From a virus, in IMG/VR virus record IMGVR_UViG_3300037348_000076, positions 1 through 43,405 of that record: DNA of 43,405 nucleotides; one strand, given 5' to 3'. A model generated the notes under the pieces. That model had not been told where the DNA came from, searched no databases, and saw only the letters and a list, made by a program, of their open reading frames with translations. Positions within the stretch are counted from its first letter, which is position 1, and each line of letters opens with the position of its first letter. This document shows positions 1 through 6,376 of the stretch, piece by piece. A program made the translations under genes and the position numbers.

Positions 1-126
1 GATGCTTTGCGCCTGATGCTTTGCGCCTGATGCTTTGCGCCTGATGCTTTGCGCCTGATGCTTTGCGCCTGATGCTTTGCGCCTGATGCTTTGCGCCTGA
101 TGCTTTGCGCCTGATGCTTTGCGCCT
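1..126. repeat. Left-end 14-bp tandem repeat array
   Basis: Nine perfect head-to-tail copies of GATGCTTTGCGCCT, followed at 127 by the short palindrome GCTTGGCAAGC. The same unit in the same orientation fills the right end (43274-43405), so the two ends belong to one array in a circular or terminally redundant molecule. No reading frame runs out of it. The true copy number cannot be read from a contig that ends inside the array. Confidence 0.95.
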
Positions 127-177
127 GCTTGGCAAGCAACAACGAAAAACTGCCCGGAAGGGCGGGAGGCTTATGGT

Positions 178-236
178 ACGCCTACACGCCTACACGCCTA
201 AACTTGAAAAACGTCTACACGCCTATACTTGAAAAT
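178..236. repeat. ACGCCTAC direct repeats, cluster 1
   Basis: Overlapping 8-bp repeats (ACGCCTAC) occur three times in a row, followed by two copies of a longer unit reading roughly CTACACGCCTAAACTTGAAAA, the second with one change (CCTATACTTG). Such short direct repeats next to AT-rich sequence can be iterons or protein-binding sites. No function can be assigned. Confidence 0.75.
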
Positions 237-564
237 TCGCTGGAGTTTTAAGGCGGATTTTTTAGAGAAAAGGTAGACGGAATTTTATGGCGCATGACCG
301 AGGGAATCACCGGGATTACTAGGAGAAGCTGCTGGCGGCGGGTGGCAAAAAAACTCCCGCACGAAGGCCCCTGGCCGCTGCGCGAAGGCTCGGCGGGCAA
401 CCCGCAAACGTGCGGGGATTTTGCCGGTGGCCAGCGGCCAGCGGACAGCTCCGCGACTTGACGTTTGGTGCCAGCCGGCAGGTTGGGCGCAGATATGGCC
501 CGGCACCCCCCGGGGGTAATTTTGGAGATGGCCCCCGGCGGTTTAGGCCGGCAGAACTTAAATC

Positions 565-588
565 TCTACACGCCTACACGCCTAAACG
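565..588. repeat. ACGCCTAC direct repeats, cluster 2
   Basis: A second, shorter copy of the cluster seen at 178-236: two CTACACGC units followed by CTAAACG. Same orientation, about 380 bp away. Shared sequence over more than 20 bp supports a repeat family rather than chance. Confidence 0.7.
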
Positions 589-925
589 TAGGACCGGGCC
601 AATGATCCACCCCGGCTTTTTTCCGGGAAGCTCTTCGGCGATGCGCCGCCGCGTCCGACGTGTCGATGCGCAGCGGTCCGCAAGCGCGACCGCATCAGCT
701 TCAGCGCAACGGCGCGGAGGCAAAGGGGCTCGGAGGCGACGCGCCGGAGGCGAGCGGAGGCGCAACGGCGGCCGACGCGATCAAAAAAACTTTAGGTTTA
801 TTTTGCGCGTTGCAAGAAGCCTTGAAAGCTAGTAAATACGGGCCTTTATCTTGCTAAAAGCGCAGGCTGGCCTATTGCCGGAGAGACCCCCCTCGGGTAA
901 ATTTCAAAAATACTTTATTATAAAC

Positions 926-957
926 TTGCAAGTATGGGAACTTAGTTCGTACATTTG
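926..957 (+). promoter_or_regulatory. Early promoter, cassette 1 (Bacteroidota type)
   Basis: TTG (926-928), a 21-bp spacer and TACATTTG (950-957) fit the Bacteroidota TTG/TAnnTTTG promoter. The spacer contains AAGTATGGGAA and TTAGTTCG, nearly identical to the promoters at 40094 and 41085. The leader after it ends in CACAACTTAGACAAC just before the ATG at 1001. Confidence 0.8.
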
Positions 958-1000
958 CAATCTACCCGGTGGTCATCTGACCGCCACAACTTAGACAACA

Positions 1001-1252
1001 ATGAAAGAATCCACCACCCGCATCTCCGCCGCCGTCACAGAGATGCGCGAAGCACGGGCGAAGTACCTAACGACCAGGGATGCTTACGACACCGCAAACG
1101 AGGCCGCCGCGCTGGTGGACCGCGATGCCTACGCCGCCGCCGATGCCGCCGTCCGCGACGCCCTCGACGTCAAAATCTCCGCATATACCGCGTTCATCGT
1201 CGCAGCCCGCGTCGTCAGGTGCTTACAGAACAATAAAAACAAAGACCAATGA
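1001..1252 (+). CDS. Small Ala-rich helical early protein
   Basis: 83 codons, first gene after early promoter 1. The start follows the recurring leader element ACAACTTAGACAACA. The middle is rich in Ala, Asp and Arg with heptad-like spacing, suggesting a helical or coiled-coil protein. It has no signal peptide or membrane segment. The composition resembles the Ala-rich proteins at 1801 and 2629, so it is probably a member of that set. Its stop overlaps the next start (ATGA), which indicates translational coupling. The function is not recognised. Confidence 0.75.
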   Translation: MKESTTRISAAVTEMREARAKYLTTRDAYDTANEAAALVDRDAYAAADAAVRDALDVKISAYTAFIVAARVVRCLQNNKNKDQ

Positions 1253-1491
1253 AATACAATACAGCCAAGTGCTCTCCCAGCGGTCTATTCCGCATATTCG
1301 GAGTGGCCCCAGAGGGGGTAAATTCTGAAGGCATCGCGCACAAACCGTGCGTGTGGATCGGAACAGTGATGACCCCGGAGGGGGTTGTCGAAATCGACCC
1401 AAAACTGAAACTGACATCAATTCTTCACCTTCGCTCGGCGGGCGGACGGCATACAGCCGAGCTTCCTGCGAGCGACCTCAATTTTTCCTAA
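1249..1491 (+). CDS. Small early protein, unknown function
   Basis: 80 codons, coupled to the preceding gene through an ATGA overlap. The sequence is not low-complexity; it has a mixed beta-rich look (GLFRIFGVAPEGV..., VWIGTVMTPEGVVEID) and ends TAELPASDLNFS. The position in a tight three-gene early operon (1001-1687) supports it as a real gene. The family is not recognised. Confidence 0.65.
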   Translation: MKYNTAKCSPSGLFRIFGVAPEGVNSEGIAHKPCVWIGTVMTPEGVVEIDPKLKLTSILHLRSAGGRHTAELPASDLNFS

Positions 1492-1492
1492 T

Positions 1493-1687
1493 ATGAAAAA
1501 ATGGTTCACTCGTGGCGGTCCTCGGACGCGCTACAACGCTCTCAACCCAACGACTGGCCAACTGGCCACTTGCATCAAGTTCGGGCACATCTACTCCTTC
1601 TCGGACGGCACGACGGTTTATTCCTGGAACATCCAGGAGCTGACCGCCTCTGAGTACCACACGCGCGAAACGCACAAGCAGGACTGA
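1493..1687 (+). CDS. Small basic early protein, unknown function
   Basis: 64 codons starting one base after the preceding stop (TAATATGAAA). It begins MKKWFTRGG and contains several aromatic residues (YSFSDGTTVYSWN). The last gene of the first early operon, followed directly by a large hairpin at 1688. Unknown function, possibly a small host-takeover protein by position only. Confidence 0.65.
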   Translation: MKKWFTRGGPRTRYNALNPTTGQLATCIKFGHIYSFSDGTTVYSWNIQELTASEYHTRETHKQD

Positions 1688-1757
1688 CCTGCACCACTAC
1701 CCCGCTCCAGCCCTCACAGGTCGGTGCGGGGATGCGGTGGTGCAGGGAGATTCTCCC
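1688..1757 (+). promoter_or_regulatory. Double hairpin between early genes
   Basis: A large inverted repeat begins directly after a stop codon: CCTGCACCAC (1688-1697) pairs with GTGGTGCAGG (1737-1746), and inside it CCCCGC (1700-1705) pairs with GCGGGG (1726-1731). A short GGGAG/CTCCC hairpin (1745-1757) follows, then GGCTTAACCCGG and the leader CCACAACATAGAAA before the ATG at 1801. The layout parallels the duplicated elements at 42138 and 42828, whose stems differ in sequence. There is no U-tract, so simple Rho-independent termination is unproven. Confidence 0.65.
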
Positions 1758-1800
1758 GGCTTAACCCGGAGGCCGCGAAGGTCGCCACAACATAGAAACG

Positions 1801-2232
1801 ATGAACTCAATCAATGAGGCCGCTGAGGCCGCACTCGCCGCTGGCAAATCTGCCGTAGTGGCGGCTGCGAAGTACATAACCGCAGCCGCCGCCGCCTCGG
1901 AGGCCCAGGAAGAAGCGGACAGAGCCGCCGCCAACGCGGACTACGCCGCTGACGCCGCTGAGGCTAAAGACCTGGCCGCTCGCGCCGCCGCTGAGGCCGT
2001 AGTCGCCGCCAAAGTGGCCTCCGCCGCCGCCGCCACCGCTGACGCCGCCGCCTCCGAGGCAGATTACATGACCTCCGAGACGGCCTACGCCGCCGCCGCA
2101 GCCACCGCTGACGCCGCTCACTTGGTCGCTGACGTGGCGCGGGCTGAATACACGACCGCACAAGCGGTCGCCACCGCCGCCTATGCCCTATACGCCGCCT
2201 GCGCCGCAGCGGATCAAAACCAAAAGCCATGA
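1801..2232 (+). CDS. Very Ala-rich helical early protein
   Basis: 143 codons, of which 67 (47%) are Ala. The rest is mostly Glu, Asp, Thr, Val and Lys, with Ala-Ala-Glu/Asp periodicity that predicts a nearly continuous helix or coiled coil. There is no Cys pattern, signal peptide or hydrophobic membrane segment. It starts after the CACAACATAGAAA leader and ends in QNQKP with its stop overlapping the next ATG. The gene at 2629 has the same design and the same type of ending (QNEKP), so the two are probably paralogues. Function unknown; a structural or DNA-bundling role is speculation. Confidence 0.75.
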   Translation: MNSINEAAEAALAAGKSAVVAAAKYITAAAAASEAQEEADRAAANADYAADAAEAKDLAARAAAEAVVAAKVASAAAATADAAASEADYMTSETAYAAAAATADAAHLVADVARAEYTTAQAVATAAYALYAACAAADQNQKP

Positions 2233-2531
2233 AAAGTGCAATTGCCGTTAACGCCGCCGAGGTCAAGTACCACGCGGCCAACGACGCCTTCGTCAACGCG
2301 CAGGCGCGTACATACGAGCTACTTCGCGCATACGAGGATGCTGCCGCCGCCGCAAACCTGAGCCGCACCGGGATGTTTGAGACGGTCTACGAGGCCGCTG
2401 AGGCATACGACGACGCCTTATGGCAGCTCGCCGCCCTCCGGGAAGCACGAGACGAAGCGTTGATGACGGCCTGCGCATCCTACTACGAGCACCTGACTAG
2501 CGCGAAAAGCCCCTCTCGGGTAAATTTGTAA
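2229..2531 (+). CDS. Small helical protein coupled to the Ala-rich gene
   Basis: 100 codons, translationally coupled (ATGA) to the Ala-rich gene upstream in the context AAAGCCATGAAAA. It is Ala/Glu/Tyr-rich and predicted helical (e.g. YELLRAYEDAAAAANL). The same pairing, with the same junction sequence, recurs at 3135, although the two downstream proteins do not look alike. Unknown function. Confidence 0.7.
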   Translation: MKSAIAVNAAEVKYHAANDAFVNAQARTYELLRAYEDAAAAANLSRTGMFETVYEAAEAYDDALWQLAALREARDEALMTACASYYEHLTSAKSPSRVNL

Positions 2532-2548
2532 AATAATCTACAATAAAG

Positions 2549-2579
2549 TTGCAGCTATCTAAACATAGTTCGTACCTTG
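2549..2579 (+). promoter_or_regulatory. Early promoter, cassette 2
   Basis: TTG (2549-2551), a 21-bp spacer ending in TAGTTCG, and TACCTTG (2573-2579). The leader downstream ends in CCTTCAAAACTTAGAACAAG before the ATG at 2629. A CCCCTCTCGGGTAAATTT stretch just upstream (about 2510-2527) is shared with the sequence preceding promoter 1 (about 885-902), so the homology extends upstream of the promoter. Confidence 0.8.
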
Positions 2580-2628
2580 CACCCAGACCGAAGGGGGCAA
2601 TTCAGTAACCTTCAAAACTTAGAACAAG

Positions 2629-3138
2629 ATGACAATTTATGACCTTGCCCGTGCCGAAGCGGATTATCTGACCGCCAAAGCGGCCCACCTAGCCGCCCGG
2701 GCGGCTGTTGCAACAGCCTTCGGCACTTTCGCCGAGGCAGACGCCGCTGGGGACGCCTCTGCTAACGAGTTGTACCGAGCCTGGAGCGAGGCCGCTCTGG
2801 CTCTTCAAACGGCCCACGATGGGCATCACAAAGCGGCCGCGAACGCTCGCGCCGCTGCTGACGCCGCCGAGGCTAAAGACCAGGCCGCTGTCGCCGCTGC
2901 TGACGCCGCCCTCGCCGCGAACGCGAACTACGCCGCTGACGCTCCCAAGGCAGATTGGGAGGCGGTGGGGGCGGCCCACGACGCCGCCCTCGACGCCGCC
3001 CTCGAGGCCGAGGACGCTCAATTGGCCGCTGATGCGGCGAGTGAATTATACAGGACCGCACACGCTGACGCCGCCGCCTCTGCCTATGCTCTTCGTACCG
3101 GCCGCATCTCTTGGGTGGTTCAAAATGAAAAGCCATGA
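2629..3138 (+). CDS. Ala-rich helical early protein, paralogue of the 1801 gene
   Basis: 169 codons, 67 of them Ala (40%). The stretch DAAEAKDQAAVAAADAALA closely matches DAAEAKDLAARAAAEA in the protein encoded from 1801. The ending (WVVQNEKP, stop overlapping the next ATG) also matches. Predicted long helix, no membrane segment. Driven by early promoter 2. This gene and its small partner look like a diverged duplication of the 1801/2229 pair. Function unknown. Confidence 0.75.
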   Translation: MTIYDLARAEADYLTAKAAHLAARAAVATAFGTFAEADAAGDASANELYRAWSEAALALQTAHDGHHKAAANARAAADAAEAKDQAAVAAADAALAANANYAADAPKADWEAVGAAHDAALDAALEAEDAQLAADAASELYRTAHADAAASAYALRTGRISWVVQNEKP

Positions 3139-3341
3139 AAACCACAGAAGATCAACTAGTCACGGAGATTAAACTCGCCCTCTTTGGGCTGACGACCGTG
3201 TACGGCTCCGTGCCCCTACAAGGGCGACAGCTAACGTACGCCAAGGGGGAACGACCCTATCGGCTCGCCGAAGCGGACGGAAAGCCAATTGCGGCCTTTG
3301 CTTCGCCGGAAGCGGTCGCCCAATTCCTGACAAAGCAATAA
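3135..3341 (+). CDS. Small protein coupled to the second Ala-rich gene
   Basis: 68 codons, ATGA-coupled to the preceding gene in the same junction context as 2229. It looks like a compact alpha/beta domain: VYGSVPLQGRQLTYAKGERPYRLAEADGKPIAAFASPEAVAQFL. The ending (PIAAFASPEAVAQFL) resembles small phage proteins that describe an edited residue followed by a helix, but I cannot name a family. Confidence 0.65.
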   Translation: MKTTEDQLVTEIKLALFGLTTVYGSVPLQGRQLTYAKGERPYRLAEADGKPIAAFASPEAVAQFLTKQ

Positions 3342-3393
3342 ACCTTACCTTCACCAACCAGGCGGCTACCAAGCCTCCACAAAATTAAAGAAC

Positions 3394-3822
3394 GTGAATT
3401 ATTACGACGAAGCCGTCGAGCTGGTGGCTGCGGGCCACTGCGAGACCATAGTCGCTGCCCTCGCTGCCCTCGGTGCGCCGGTGCGACCTGCCTCAAGCAA
3501 CCCAGCCTGGGTAGCTGTGATCCTAATGATCGCGCTATTCCTAACGTCGGGGACGCCGAAAACCCGATGCGTCGAAGGCACCGGGATGCTAAAGACGCGG
3601 GCCACGGAGCTACCGTGCCTCAACCAACGCACTCGAACGACCTACACGGGTGCGAGAGCCGAAGTGGTCTATAATGCGACGCCAGACAGCGTTGCTTACA
3701 CTTACTGGCGCGAAGGGTACACTACCGAACGGGTCATGATGGCCCGCACACCGGACGCGGTTCGGAAGTGCGCATCTCTTCACAACGACGCTCTTCGCAC
3801 GTCGAAGCGCGACGGCAAATAG
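3394..3822 (+). CDS. Putative single-pass membrane protein, unknown
   Basis: 142 codons with a GTG start in an A-rich context (AAAATTAAAGAACGTG). Residues about 39-51 (VAVILMIALFLTS) form one short hydrophobic segment; an Ala-rich helix precedes it and a soluble basic part of about 90 residues follows. The gene sits six bases before the next one. Unknown function. A membrane-located early protein (superinfection exclusion or host modification) is possible but unsupported by homology. Confidence 0.55.
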   Translation: MNYYDEAVELVAAGHCETIVAALAALGAPVRPASSNPAWVAVILMIALFLTSGTPKTRCVEGTGMLKTRATELPCLNQRTRTTYTGARAEVVYNATPDSVAYTYWREGYTTERVMMARTPDAVRKCASLHNDALRTSKRDGK

Positions 3823-3828
3823 AAGGTT

Positions 3829-4086
3829 ATGAGGCCCTATCTTTACCTCCGGGCGCGGAAAGAATATAACTTTTTGGGTCTTGCGCGAAGGCTTGACGAA
3901 AAAGAAACCGTATCCGCGCTATTTTGCGTACGCAGCTACGCCAGCGACCGGAGCGTCCGGCTGTTAGTGCTGGAATCGAGTTCGGGGATCGGACACAGCG
4001 ACCTTTACGACCGTAGCCTCTTGGGCTGCGGCACGACGGACGGTAAGTTCTTTCTCCAGATCGCGTACATCACGATCTTCTTTTAA
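3829..4086 (+). CDS. Small early protein, unknown
   Basis: 85 codons following the 3394 gene closely. The composition is ordinary, basic at the N-terminus (MRPYLYLRARKEYNFLGLARRL), with a beta-rich second half (VRLLVLESSSGIGHSDLYDRSLLGCGTTDGKFFLQIAYITIFF). No family is recognised. The same-strand, close-packed position supports coding. Confidence 0.55.
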   Translation: MRPYLYLRARKEYNFLGLARRLDEKETVSALFCVRSYASDRSVRLLVLESSSGIGHSDLYDRSLLGCGTTDGKFFLQIAYITIFF

Positions 4087-4107
4087 CAACGAAAAACAAC
4101 GAAAAAC

Positions 4108-4464
4108 ATGAGTTCTCCAATACCAAATCTCCAGAATATCGGATTTTTAGCCACCCTGGTCTTTCAGGTGGTTCAATTCTTCCAGCCAACCACCGAAGGG
4201 CGGTTTGCCAAAGCCCTCAACCGACACCGGAAAGATCGGAAAGCCTACGAAAAGTTATCGTGGAAGCGGGTGCGAGACGGCGCACTACCCACACAGGCAT
4301 ACGAGCTGCTTATGATAGGGTGGGATGACCGGAACCCGCAGCCCGTAATTGCCGACTTCGACCCCACCGAGGTGCCACTGAGCCTCAACGCTCCTCCGAG
4401 CCTAGTGGACTATCAAGCGCGGCTGCTTCGTAACTCGGAGGCCGGAGCTAAACAGAAGGACTAA
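4108..4464 (+). CDS. Early protein upstream of lysozyme gene, unknown
   Basis: 118 codons starting after a repeated CAACGAAAAACAACGAAAAAC leader. The N-terminus has a weakly hydrophobic stretch (IGFLATLVFQVVQFF), which could be an amphipathic or membrane-associated helix, followed by a strongly basic region. Its stop overlaps the next start by one base, so it is coupled to the lysozyme-like gene. A holin-like accessory role is possible by position only. Confidence 0.6.
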   Translation: MSSPIPNLQNIGFLATLVFQVVQFFQPTTEGRFAKALNRHRKDRKAYEKLSWKRVRDGALPTQAYELLMIGWDDRNPQPVIADFDPTEVPLSLNAPPSLVDYQARLLRNSEAGAKQKD

Positions 4465-5012
4465 TGGAATATCGAATATCGGCGGCGATAATTTTGGCGG
4501 TTTTCGCTTGCTCTACACCTCGCGCTCACTACGTACATACCTATATCTCGGTTGACTGCGGCGGTAGCTGGGAAAATGAGCACATTGCCGCCGAGAAACA
4601 CGCAATGCACTTGCTTACCCGTTTAGAAGGGTATTCCTCCGAGCCTTATTGGGATGTGAACGCATATCGCAACGGCTACGGAACACCGGCCCTTCACCGA
4701 CACGAGAGGGTAAATACCGTAGAGGCTTACCGCAGAGCTTTGAACACGTACCGGAAGCAGTCTAGACGGGTCAAACGCGACTACCCCGGCCTTAATGAGC
4801 TGCAAGTCGCAGCCTTGTCGGTCATGCGCTACAATGTGGGTAGTTTTGGCCCCGGCCTAAAAGCTGCAATCGCTTCGGGCGATTCGGGCAGGATGGCCAA
4901 GTACATGCGCCGCTACGTAAAGTCGGCGGGCGAATACCTGCCAGGGCTTGCGGCTCGCAGGGAGCTGGAGGTCAAGCTACTAGAAAATAAATTAGCTATT
5001 TTAGCAAAATAG
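4464..5012 (+). CDS. Lysozyme-like endolysin (GH24-like) with N-terminal signal
   Basis: 182 codons. A hydrophobic N-terminus (ISAAIILAVFACS, residues about 5-17) looks like a signal-anchor or export signal, with a Cys at 16 that could also suggest lipidation. Residues 54-74 read LEGYSSEPYWDVNAYRNGYG then T, matching the Glu-x8-Asp and GYG core of T4-type lysozymes: E55 and D64 are the likely catalytic pair. The usual Thr before IGYG is replaced, so the active site is a variant. The expected product cleaves peptidoglycan glycan strands in the periplasm. It sits at the end of the early region, far from the late operon where a second lysis block is suspected. Confidence 0.65.
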   Translation: MEYRISAAIILAVFACSTPRAHYVHTYISVDCGGSWENEHIAAEKHAMHLLTRLEGYSSEPYWDVNAYRNGYGTPALHRHERVNTVEAYRRALNTYRKQSRRVKRDYPGLNELQVAALSVMRYNVGSFGPGLKAAIASGDSGRMAKYMRRYVKSAGEYLPGLAARRELEVKLLENKLAILAK

Positions 5013-5025
5013 TATTAAAATAATG

Positions 5026-5054
5026 TTGCAGTTTAGTATAAATTACTATCTTTG
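5026..5054 (+). promoter_or_regulatory. Promoter of the replication operon
   Basis: TTG (5026-5028), an 18-bp spacer and TATCTTTG (5047-5054), the closest match in the window to the Bacteroidota consensus. Unlike the early cassettes it lacks TTAGTTCG. Transcription would start near 5060 and cross a strong hairpin (5082-5112) before the first gene at 5140. Confidence 0.85.
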
Positions 5055-5081
5055 CATCGAAAGTAGTTCTAAGTTGATATA

Positions 5082-5112
5082 GCGACCCACCTGATATATA
5101 AGGGTGGGTCGC
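5082..5112 (+). promoter_or_regulatory. Leader hairpin of the replication operon
   Basis: GCGACCCACC (5082-5091) pairs perfectly with GGTGGGTCGC (5103-5112) around an AT-rich 11-base loop. It lies in the 5' leader between the promoter and the ATG at 5140. It could be an operator, an attenuator or an mRNA-stabilising 5' stem. The upstream GTG at 5104 falls inside the right arm, which is one reason to prefer ATG 5140. Confidence 0.75.
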
Positions 5113-5139
5113 CACTTAGCTTCAACAAAAAATAAGCGC

Positions 5140-5379
5140 ATGAAATTCCAGTACAAGATGACCCAACGCCCCTTCGGGATCGGATGCCAGCCCAAAGGGG
5201 CTGTCGATTGTATCAACTCAAACCGGGGACTAACCGGCTATCATTCGATAGCCGTGTACGACTTCCCCTTATCTGAGGAGCAGATTAAATCGTTTGAGCT
5301 TACGCCGGTTGAGCTTACGCCGGTTGAGCTTACGCGGGTTGAGACGTTTGCAAACTATATCGAAGCCCCAAAAAAGTAA
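5140..5379 (+). CDS. DarA-related-like small phage protein
   Basis: 79 codons from ATG 5140, after an A-rich leader (CAACAAAAAATAAGCGC). The pattern KYKMTQRPFGIGCQPKGAV ... GYHSIAVYDFPLSEEQIKSFEL resembles small proteins often annotated 'defense against restriction DarA-related' in phages and mobile elements. That label reflects distant similarity to P1 DarA and does not prove antirestriction activity. Three near-perfect 15-bp repeats (5296-5340) encode ELTPV-ELTPV-ELTRV, a site likely to vary in copy number. First gene of the replication operon. Confidence 0.6.
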   Translation: MKFQYKMTQRPFGIGCQPKGAVDCINSNRGLTGYHSIAVYDFPLSEEQIKSFELTPVELTPVELTRVETFANYIEAPKK

Positions 5380-5389
5380 AAACTAAAAC

Positions 5390-5830
5390 ATGGAAATTAT
5401 AATCGACATCGAAAACCTATCACGTCAATATGACGTGACGAAACAGGCCGTCTCGGCTGCGCTGTTTCCCGGCAACAACTACCCGTCTGCAGCTTATGCC
5501 CGCATGGTTCGCCTTGGTGGAGGGAACATGAAGGCTGTTCAAATGCTAAGCCTATCGACCCTTCTAGGTTGCAGGCCCGGCGACTTGTTCAAGGCCAACC
5601 CGAAGACTTTCCGTCACACGACGGACAGCACCGGGTTACATACATTCGAGCGATCTTCCGACAACGCTCGCGTAACGCTCGACGCCGCCACCGGTACAAC
5701 GCTGATTTATTTGAGCGACGTTCACGTTATGAAAACCGTCATTTCGGATAAGGCAATTCCAATGGATGAATACCTCTCCCAGCTTGATGTAATAATTAGC
5801 GAGTTTCGGCAATCTGCCGTCGCTGCTTAA
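5390..5830 (+). CDS. HTH (XRE-like) DNA-binding protein
   Basis: 146 codons. Residues about 8-70 (LSRQYDVTKQAVSAALFPGNNYPSAAYARM...LLGCRPGDLF) fit a Cro/C1-type helix-turn-helix in which the first helices read VTKQAVSAAL and the domain ends GCRPGDLF, typical of XRE regulators in Bacteroidota. The C-terminal half is beta-rich and unassigned. As second gene of the operon it is a candidate regulator of the promoter and hairpin at 5026-5112. Confidence 0.75.
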   Translation: MEIIIDIENLSRQYDVTKQAVSAALFPGNNYPSAAYARMVRLGGGNMKAVQMLSLSTLLGCRPGDLFKANPKTFRHTTDSTGLHTFERSSDNARVTLDAATGTTLIYLSDVHVMKTVISDKAIPMDEYLSQLDVIISEFRQSAVAA

Positions 5831-5863
5831 AGTCTACTTTTCTCATTTTTAAAATACCATAAT

Positions 5864-6376
5864 ATGAAGCCCACAAAGCTTAGTATCTACTTCGATATGT
5901 CCGACCCCACGGATGTAGAGAAACTCAAACGCATCAACGGCATCCTGGCTGGTGCTCCAGCGACCGACCCGGCACCTACCGCCAAGGCACCTACCGAGAA
6001 GTTGAACCTCTCGTACTACGGCACCGACCTGGCACCCACCACAGAGGCACCCACCAGAGAGGCACCTGAGATCGGCTTTTTGGGGCCTGCCGAGAAGCCA
6101 GCGGCCGAAAAGCCAGCGGCCAAGGAACCCGCCAAGGAACCTACCGCAGCCAACGGACGCGAGCTGGACTTTCCGTTAGTCGTGAACTACCAGCAGGTCA
6201 CACAAGACTTAACCACCGCCATCGTCAGTGCGGTCGGGGCTGACAACCCGAAGTCAGCAGCCAACGGGGCGATTATCGGGACTGAGCTTAAGCGTCTAGG
6301 CTTCCAGAAAGTGAGCCAAATGCCCGATGAGCTGAAGCCTGCGCTCCTTGAGTTCATCGTAAAATACACCAAGTGA
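5864..6376 (+). CDS. rrp5-like phage protein preceding DUF2800
   Basis: 170 codons with three parts: a short N-terminal strand-helix (LSIYFDMSDPTDVEKLKRINGIL), a Pro/Ala/Thr/Lys/Glu-rich flexible linker (about 30-100) with repeats such as EKPAAEKPAAKEPAKEPTA, and a C-terminal helical domain ending LKRLGFQKVSQMPDELKPALLEFI. The same design is found in phage proteins misleadingly annotated 'rRNA biogenesis protein rrp5', which typically precede DUF2800 and DUF2815 genes. The context suggests a part in replication or recombination. Biochemical role unknown. Confidence 0.65.
   Translation: MKPTKLSIYFDMSDPTDVEKLKRINGILAGAPATDPAPTAKAPTEKLNLSYYGTDLAPTTEAPTREAPEIGFLGPAEKPAAEKPAAKEPAKEPTAANGRELDFPLVVNYQQVTQDLTTAIVSAVGADNPKSAANGAIIGTELKRLGFQKVSQMPDELKPALLEFIVKYTK

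Larger units (their letters stand above)
127..924. other. Gene-poor GC-rich region with short repeats
   Basis: About 800 bases with no convincing gene. The open frames here encode Arg/Gly/Pro-rich peptides without a good leader. The one conceivable exception is a frame from GTG 660 or ATG 666 to 857, whose C-terminal half (roughly GATAADAIKKTLGLFCALQE) resembles the Ala-rich early proteins, but it has no recognisable leader. The stretch holds two clusters of CTACACGC-type repeats (178-236, 565-588) and several short GC-rich inverted repeats. It lies between the terminal array and the first early promoter. Confidence 0.6.

Noticed and set aside
1-126. Telomere-like or CRISPR-like interpretation of the terminal 14-bp repeats
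   Set aside because: Units abut without spacers, and their presence at both ends in the same orientation fits a circular junction better than inverted telomeres.
410-832. 140-codon frame encoding an Arg/Gly/Ser-rich peptide
   Set aside because: Composition typical of out-of-frame GC-rich DNA, no leader, crosses the ACGCCTAC repeats.
660-857. 65-codon frame with a partly Ala-rich C-terminal half
   Set aside because: Starts with GTG in GC-rich sequence without the usual leader or promoter; only the last 30 residues look plausible. Left as an open possibility in the region entry.
955-1236. 93-codon His/Arg-rich frame overlapping the 1001 gene
   Set aside because: Starts within the promoter and reads as a frame shadow of the Ala-rich gene.
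5104-5139. GTG-initiated N-terminal extension of the DarA-like protein
   Set aside because: The GTG is inside the leader hairpin; ATG 5140 has a normal A-rich leader and gives the usual family start.
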